Shown here: positions 29,789-34,688 of the stretch, one piece after another
Layout: each line of letters starts with the position of its first letter
Numbering within the stretch: position 1 is the stretch's first letter
Origin: Candidatus Altimarinota bacterium
Lineage (GTDB): Bacteria; Patescibacteriota; Gracilibacteria; BD1-5; UBA6164
Direction: 5' to 3'
Assembly: GCA_027062145.1 (NCBI GenBank)
Contig: JAMOTX010000050.1
Location: 1 to 34,688 of the forward strand
Length of the DNA stretch: 34,688 bases
The notes under the pieces: model-generated
What the model saw: only the letters and a program-made list of their open reading frames with translations
Told to the model about the DNA's origin: nothing
The model's database searches: none
Translations under genes and position numbers: made by a program

Positions 29789-30184
29789 ATGATAATAGAT
29801 CCAATCGGAGATTTATTAACAAGAATTAGAAATGCATATATGGCTAGAATTATTGAAGTTAAACTTCCTTATTCTAAATTAAAAGCTGATATTGCAAAAA
29901 TTCTTAAGAAAAATAAATATATTGTTGATTTCGAAATTATTGACGAATGAAACAATAAAAAATCAATCGGGCTTACTTTAAATGACGTAAGAACTACTAA
30001 GTATGTTCCTACAATGTCAAGAATTAGTAAACCAGGTCAAAGAATCTATATCTGAGCAAAAGATATTAGAAAATCAAGAAATGGTCATGGTATCTATATT
30101 GTTTCAACTCCAAAAGGTGTTGTTACTGGGTACGAAGCTAGAAGTTTAAATGTTGGTGGTGAATTACTTTGCGAAGTATATTAA
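29789..30184 (+). CDS. rpsH: 30S ribosomal protein S8
   Basis: A 131-residue S8, a core 16S rRNA binder and in E. coli a translational regulator of the spc operon. Family marks: DPIGDLLTRIRNAYMARIIEVKLPYSKLKADIAKILKKNKYI, then TMSRISKPGQRIYIGAKDIRKSRNGHGIYIVSTPKGVVTGYEARSLNVGGELLCEVY, with TGA at G of YIGAK. The start is ATG 29789; an ATG five bases earlier is in another frame and reads into a stop. A long imperfect hairpin follows the stop. Confidence 0.96.
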
Positions 30185-30189
30185 TCATT

Positions 30190-30240
30190 TAATATTATAA
30201 ACGAGAAATGATTTATATATCATTGTTCCGATTTATATTA
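30190..30240 (+). repeat. Long imperfect hairpin between rpsH and rplF
   Basis: Paired segments: 30190-30195 with 30235-30240, 30199-30201 with 30232-30234, 30202-30203 with 30229-30230, and the tip 30207-30212 with 30219-30224 (AATGAT / ATCATT, 6-nt loop). It fills most of the 72-nt gap. Without a T run, not a terminator; a binding or processing site is possible. Confidence 0.5.
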
Positions 30241-30256
30241 ATAATTACAAGAAAAA

Positions 30257-30796
30257 ATGTCAAGAATTGGTAAAATGCCTATTGTAATACTAGAAAAAGT
30301 TGATGTAACTATAGTTGACAACAACATTAAAGTTAAAGGGCCATTATGAGAATTATCTTTTGATTTTTCATCAAAAGTGAAAGTTTCTAAAGAAGAAAAT
30401 TCTATAATTGTTACTCCAGTAGATGATTCTGCTAGTGCTTTATGGGGTACAACTAGATCAATTATTAATAACTTAGTTATTTGAGTTACTGAAGGTTACA
30501 AAAAAAGTTTAGAAATCATTTGAGTTGGTTATAAATTTGAAGTTTCTGGAGATAAACTTATATTAAGTATTGGTTTTTCACATAAAGTTAATGTCGCTAT
30601 TCCTGCAGGTTTAAAAGTTGCAATGGATGAGAAAGCTAAAAATATTATACATATTTCTGGTGTAGATAAACAACTTGTATGAGAATTTGCTTCTAAAATT
30701 AGAGCAAAAAAGAAACCAGAACCGTATAAAGGTAAATGAATCAAATATGTTTGAGAACATATTAAGAGAAAAGCCGGTAAAACAGGTTCTAAATAA
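30257..30796 (+). CDS. rplF: 50S ribosomal protein L6
   Basis: A 179-residue L6 near the GTPase-associated centre. Two similar domains: SRIGKMPIVILEKVDVTIVDNNIKVKGPLGELS, then GYKFEVSGDKLILSIGFSHKVNVAIPAGLKVAMDEK. The end is ASKIRAKKKPEPYKGKGIKYVGEHIKRKAGKTGSK. The G of GPLGELS, YKGKGIKY and YVGE are TGA codons. Confidence 0.97.
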
Positions 30797-30823
30797 AATA
30801 TTTAACTGATAATAATTGAAAAA

Positions 30824-31168
30824 ATGTTACAAAAAACATTAAAAAGATTAAGAAGAAAAAATAGAATCAGATCTAAAATAAGTTGAACTGCTAGTAGACC
30901 AAGATTAGCTGTATATAGAAGTAATAAAAACATCTATGCACAATTAATTGATGATAACTCTGGTGTAACATTAACTTCTTTTTCAGATTTAAAACTTGAT
31001 AACTCAGGTACTAAAACTGAAATGGCTACAAAAGTAGGTGAAGAAATGGCACAAAAAGTTTTAGACTTAAAAATAACTGAAATTCTATTTGATAGAGGTT
31101 GATTTGCTTACCACGGTAGAGTTAAAGCTTTAGCTGAAGGTATGAGAGCAAAAGGACTTAAATTTTAA
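30824..31168 (+). CDS. rplR: 50S ribosomal protein L18
   Basis: A 114-residue L18, a 5S rRNA partner with L5. It has a basic N-terminus LKRLRRKNRIRSKISGTASRPRLAVYRSNKNIYAQLIDDNSGVTLTS and the end FDRGGFAYHGRVKALAEGMRAKGLKF, both typical. The second glycine in RGGFAYHG is TGA. It starts 27 nt after rplF. Confidence 0.97.
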
Positions 31169-31187
31169 TTAATTAATACTAATAAGT

Positions 31188-31664
31188 ATGGCTTTTTCTG
31201 GAAAAGACAATAGAAAATGATGAAAATTTCAAAAACCAAAAAAAGAGTTCAAAGAAGAATTACTTGCTATTGATAGAGTAACTAGAGTTACTTCATGAGG
31301 TAGACAATTAAGATTCAGAGCTGTTATGGTTATTTGAGATGGAAAAGGTAGAGTTGCATTAGGAACTTGAAAATCTTGGGAAGTAGTTGATGCAATTGCT
31401 AAATCAATAGCTGATGCTAAGAAAAATCTAACTAATGTTAGAATTGAAAAAGGTACTGTTCCTTATAATTTAGAAGCTAAATATAAAGCTGCTAAAATTA
31501 TGGTTCACCCTGCTTCAGAAGGTACATGAATTATTGCGGGTTGAGCTGCCAGAAAAGTATTGATGGTTGCTTGATATAAAGATATTCTTGCAAAAAGATA
31601 TGGTTCTTCTAACCTAATTAATAATGCAAGAGCTACAATAAAAGCTTTATCTTCATTTAAATAA
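31188..31664 (+). CDS. rpsE: 30S ribosomal protein S5
   Basis: A 158-residue S5, involved in decoding accuracy and mRNA unwinding. The double-stranded RNA-binding fold shows ELLAIDRVTRVTSGGRQLRFRAVMVIGDGKGRVALGTGKSWEVVDAIAKSIADAKKNLTNV and the end GIIAGGAARKVLMVAGYKDILAKRYGSSNLINNARATIKAL. TGA codes glycines in TSGGRQ, VIGDG and IAGGAAR. After it, where rpmD (L30) lies in many bacteria, there is only a strong hairpin. Confidence 0.97.
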
Positions 31665-31672
31665 TAAATAAT

Positions 31673-31728
31673 ATGTTGCTTTGGAACTTTAACTTGGAAT
31701 ATTTCTTAGTTAATTTCTAAAGTAACAT
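31673..31728 (+). repeat. 20-bp hairpin in place of rpmD
   Basis: Outer stem 31673-31686 with 31715-31728 (14 bp, two G-U), then a small internal loop and an inner stem 31689-31694 with 31708-31713 (TTAACT / AGTTAA), loop of 13 nt. No T run follows. It lies between rpsE and rplO. Confidence 0.65.
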
Positions 31729-31755
31729 TATATATATAAATAACCTTAATATTTT

Positions 31756-32211
31756 ATGTTATCTTTAACAAATTTAAAACCTAACAAAGGATCTAGAAAA
31801 ACTTTCAAGAGACTTGGTAGAGGTAATGGTTCAGGTAAATGAACTTATTGTGGTAGAGGTTGTAATGGTCAAAATTGTAGATCAGGTGGTTGAGTAGCTG
31901 CTTGGTTTGAATGAGGACAAACTCCTTTATTTAGAAGAATGCCTAAATTAAAAGGTTTCTCTAACGCAAAATTTAAAACTATTTATAATGTTATTAATAT
32001 TTCTGATTTAGCTAAATTAGCTGAAAAAGGTATTACAACTATAAATAAAGAAGTATTACTAGAAAATAATATAGTTAGAAGAAAAACTCTTCCAATTAAA
32101 TTATTAGGTCAAGGTGAATTAACTGCTAAAGTTACTGTTACTGTTGATAAAGCTTCTGCTATTGCTAAAGAAGCAATAGAAAAAGCTGGAGGTAAACTTG
32201 AAACTAAATAA
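31756..32211 (+). CDS. rplO: 50S ribosomal protein L15 with a cysteine cluster
   Basis: A 151-residue L15, which helps late 50S assembly. Start LSLTNLKPNKGSRKTFKRLGRGNGSGKG and end ELTAKVTVTVDKASAIAKEAIEKAGGKLE fit the family. In the conserved GSGxGKTxGRGhKGQxSRSGG segment it reads T30-Y-C32-G-R-G-C36-N-G-Q-N-C41-R: three cysteines where most L15 have small or basic residues, which could bind a metal. TGA codes several of the glycines. The operon terminator follows. Confidence 0.95.
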
Positions 32212-32216
32212 TATTA

Positions 32217-32258
32217 AGAAAAACCCGTGCTTTTAAGTTTGGGTTTTTCTTTTTTTTA
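32217..32258 (+). terminator. Terminator of the ribosomal operon
   Basis: A GC-containing stem (AGAAAAACCC / GGGTTTTTCT, 32217-32251) with a long T run, between rplO and secY. Confidence 0.9.
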
Positions 32259-32260
32259 TG

Positions 32261-32266
32261 TATAAT
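32261..32266 (+). promoter_or_regulatory. -10 box of secY
   Basis: Perfect TATAAT right after the operon terminator and 32 nt before the secY ATG. No good -35 is visible, so the call rests on position and need. Confidence 0.4.
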
Positions 32267-32298
32267 ATATTTAATTAATTTTATAAATATTTATAAAT

Positions 32299-33567
32299 AT
32301 GCTACATAGTATAAAATCGGTATTTGAAAATAAAAATATCAAAAAAAAGATTATAGCTACTCTACTTTTAGTGTTAGTTTATAAATTATTAGCAGTAATA
32401 CCAGTTTATGGTGTTGATACTTCTAAATTAGCTGCTATTATGGAAGCTAATAAAGGATTATCTTTTTTTAGTGCTTTAATGTGAGGTTGATTATCTAATT
32501 TTTCAATTATCTTAATGGGACTTTCTCCATACATTAATGCTATGATCATAATACAATTATTAGGAGTAATTGTTCCCAAAATTGGTGATTTACAAAAAGA
32601 AGGTGATGCAGGTCAAAGAAAAATTACAAAATATACTAGATGGTTAACTCTACCTTTAGCTTTTGTTCAATCATACTGAATGATTGTTTTAATGAATAGT
32701 TTAGCTTCAGGAACTATTATAGATATTTCTAATACTCAAACTGTATTAATGGCTATGACTATTATTACTGCTTGAACAATTTTCTTAATGTGGTTATGAG
32801 AAGTAATGACAGAAAATGGTATTTGAAATGGTATTAGTATAATTATTACTGCTTGAGTATTATCAGCAGTTCCAGGTTCTATTATGGGTCATATTTCATG
32901 AGGTGATTATCCTTTATTTGTATGATTGATAATTGCAACATTATTAATAATTTACGTTATTATTAAGTTTACTGAGGGTAATAGAAGAATTCCACTTATT
33001 TATACAAGAACAGGAAGAGAAGAAAAATCTTATTTTCCAATTAGAATAAATCAAGCAGGTATGATTCCAATTATCTTTGCAGTATCATTAGTTACATTTC
33101 CAGCTATTATTGGTCAAATTTTAACATGAGATGGCTCAGGTGCTACAGCTACTTCAATAGGTAATTTCTTATTGACTTACTTTAGTATGACTAATCCTTC
33201 TTGGTATTTCATTGCAGTATACTTTTTATTAGTATTAGGGTTTTCTTTCTTTTATGTATCTATTACATTTAATACAGAAAATGTTGCTGAAAGTATTCAA
33301 AAAAGAGGTGGTTATATTCCTGGTATTAGACCTGGTTCTGATACAGCAGATTATTTAACTAAAGTTTCAGATCATTTAAATTTATTTGGTGGTTGATTCT
33401 TAGCTTTAATTGCTGTATTGCCATATATTATGTCTAAATTCATGGGGCAATCAGTAGATTTTATTATCTCTGCTGCGTGATTAATAATTATAGTTTCTGT
33501 TATTCTTGATATAGTAAGAAAAACGGATGCTGAAATGAAAATGCAAGATTATAGTAAATTCAATTAA
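32299..33567 (+). CDS. secY: Protein translocase subunit SecY
   Basis: A 422-residue channel with ten predicted helices. Key signs are the plug-containing start (IPVYGVDTSKLAAIMEANKG), LMGLSPYINAMIIIQLLGVIVPKI, the TENGIGNGISIIITAGVLS block in helix 4-5, FPIRINQAGMIPIIFAVSLVTFPA, and QKRGGYIPGIRPGSDTADYLTKV in the cytosolic loop that binds SecA and the ribosome. TGA codes glycines in MGLSN-type turns and GNGIS. Unlike the classical spc operon it is cut off from rplO by a terminator, and no adk, map or infA follows. Confidence 0.97.
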
Positions 33568-33571
33568 TATA

Positions 33572-33605
33572 AAAAAAAGAACTTCACATATGAAGTTCTT
33601 TTTTT
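33572..33605. terminator. Bidirectional terminator between secY and def
   Basis: Perfect arms 33572-33586 and 33591-33605 with a CATA loop, A run and T run. Convergent secY and def share it; the def stop (33604-33606) overlaps its end. Confidence 0.9.
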
Positions 33606-34080
33606 ATTTTAAATAATCAATAAATAATTTTCCATTCACATGATCTATTTCATGTTGAACAATTCTTGCAGGTAATCATTCTAGAATTAGTGTTTTTTTA
33701 GTCTTTTTTTCGTCCTGATAGTTTAGTTTTATCTTTGTAGGTCTTTTTACCTCTCATTTAACTCAAGGTATAGATAAACATCATTCTGATTCGATATCAG
33801 TTTCTTTTCAAAATTCTAATATTTCAGGATTTAAAAGCATTATAGTTTTAAAACTTTCATCATCCCGGTCATTAAGCATACTTACAACTACTAATTTTAT
33901 ACCATGTCATATTTGAGGTGCAGCTAAACCTACTCATCAATTATCAGGATTTTTAATATACTTAATCATATTTTTACCTAACTTCACAGCTTGCTTAAAA
34001 TCTTTATCTAGTATTTTAGATGCTGGAGTTCTAAGTATTGGATTATTTTCTCAAGTTTCTATTTTAAACATTATTTTCAT
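33604..34080 (-). CDS. def: Peptide deformylase
   Basis: A 158-residue metalloenzyme (155 if the second ATG at 34069-34071 is used; neither has a Shine-Dalgarno). It removes the formyl group from new N-termini and so pairs with Fmt. All three active-site motifs are present: GVGLAAPQIG, EGCLSIPG (the cysteine ligand), and QHEIDHVNG with H143, E144 and H147. The first glycine in GVGLAAPQ and those in EGCLSIPG are TGA. It lies downstream of the clp gene, separated from it by a terminator. Confidence 0.96.
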
Positions 34081-34106
34081 TTAATATTAATTTTCTTTAT
34101 TATAAC

Positions 34107-34135
34107 AAAAAAGACTAGTTTGACTAGTCTTTTTT
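34107..34135 (-). terminator. Terminator of the clp gene
   Basis: Perfect 13-bp arms (34107-34119 and 34123-34135) with a 3-nt loop and a T run on the minus strand. The clp TAG stop (34124-34126) lies in one arm. Confidence 0.88.
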
Positions 34136-34688
34136 TACTATTAAATTTCATTTGTTATCTATATCTAAAATGATACTATCTCAGCTATTTACTTCTCAAT
34201 TTAATAATTTAATTGATAATTGGTTATTTATAGTGTTTGTAATTGCTCTTTTTAATGGTCTTGCTCCAAATTCTGGATCATAACCTGTTTTTGCAATATA
34301 TTTTTTAAGTGCATCTGTAAATTCTACTTTTATTCATTTTACTTCTAATAATTTAGATACATCTTGTAATAATATATCGATAATTCAAACTATTACATTT
34401 TCATCAAGTTTATTAAATTTTACTATATCATCTATTCTATTTAAGAATTCTGGTCTAAAGAAAGTTTTTAAATTTTCTTCTTTAATATTAGAAGTCATAA
34501 TAATAATAGTATTTTTGAAATCTACAGTTCTTCATTTACTATCTGTTAACCTACCATCATCTAATACTTGTAAAAGAGTATTAAACACATCTGGATGAGC
34601 TTTTTCAACTTCGTCAAATAATATTACACTATACGGTTTTCTTCTAACAGCTTCTGTTAATTGACCCCCTTCTTCATGTCATACATAT
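34124..34688 (-). CDS. ClpB/ClpC-type AAA+ chaperone, 3' part
   Basis: Incomplete: the 5' end runs off the window; 188 C-terminal residues are visible. The second AAA+ domain shows YVGHEEGGQLTEAVRRKPY, Walker B with ILFDEVEKAHPDVFNTLLQVLDDGRLTD, sensor 1 IIMTSN, the arginine-finger region FFRPEFLNRIDD, and sensor 2 GYDPEFGARPLKRAI in the D2-small domain. ClpB is a disaggregase and ClpC a ClpP partner; no IGF-type loop for ClpP is seen in the visible part, so ClpB is more likely. The segment between TSN and FRPEFLNR is only about 8 residues, much shorter than in E. coli ClpB (about 30). Confidence 0.88.

Noticed and set aside
1..34688. CRISPR arrays, insertion sequences, prophage
   Set aside because: No regularly spaced repeats, transposase, integrase or phage structural motif was seen on either strand.

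Overview
This window comes from an AT-rich bacterium that reads UGA as glycine instead of stop (genetic code 25). The proof is internal. In-frame TGA falls on glycines that are invariant in well-known families: the GatA amidase signature, the MutL DNGEG motif, peptide deformylase GVGLAAPQ and EGCLSIPG, the MraY/WecA motif MGDSG, and many ribosomal proteins. Code 25 is known from the candidate phyla Absconditabacteria (SR1) and Gracilibacteria of the CPR/Patescibacteria, and the absence of L30 from the ribosomal operon fits that. I cannot tell the two phyla apart from this window. Standard-code ORF calling breaks most genes here into fragments; all coordinates below are for TGA = Gly, with TAA and TAG as the only stops. 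Start sites mostly lack a Shine-Dalgarno sequence.

Layout. 110-3305 (minus): PH-domain membrane protein, mutL and two small genes. 3443-6516 (plus): rplS, gatA and an acidic hypothetical protein. 6513-9835 (minus): comEC, an Lgt-like membrane protein, ndk and efp. 9925-13933 (minus): rny (RNase Y) and fusA, each with a structured upstream region. 14180-15061 (plus): a stand-alone (p)ppGpp-hydrolase-type HD protein. 15092-16934 (minus): hypothetical, prmC, small hypothetical. 16997-20828 (minus): a tight five-gene operon of a WecA/TagO-like transferase, a pseudopilin, fmt and two membrane proteins, one an ABC-2-type permease. 20935-21147 (minus): a 70-codon gene with atypical codon use, a strong Shine-Dalgarno and its own promoter. 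21239-23054 (minus): a multi-pass membrane protein and pheS. 23365-32211 (plus): the S10/spc ribosomal operon rplC-D-W-B-rpsS-rplV-rpsC-rplP-rpmC-rpsQ-rplN-X-E-rpsN-rpsH-rplF-R-rpsE-rplO, without S10 and without L30. 32299-33567 (plus): secY behind its own terminator/promoter junction. 33604-34688 (minus): def and the 3' part of a clpB/clpC gene.

Functionally this is mostly a translation and protein-maturation neighbourhood: ribosomal proteins, EF-G, EF-P, PheS, GatA, Fmt with Def, PrmC, SecY and a Clp chaperone. Pieces of an envelope and DNA-uptake apparatus (ComEC, pseudopilin, WecA/TagO, Lgt-like protein) are also present. Recurrent non-coding architecture stands out: long, often perfect palindromic terminators that contain the stop codons of the genes they end, a switch-like leader before rplC, and hairpins in most of the longer gaps of the ribosomal operon. 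I found no tRNA, rRNA, CRISPR array or insertion sequence.
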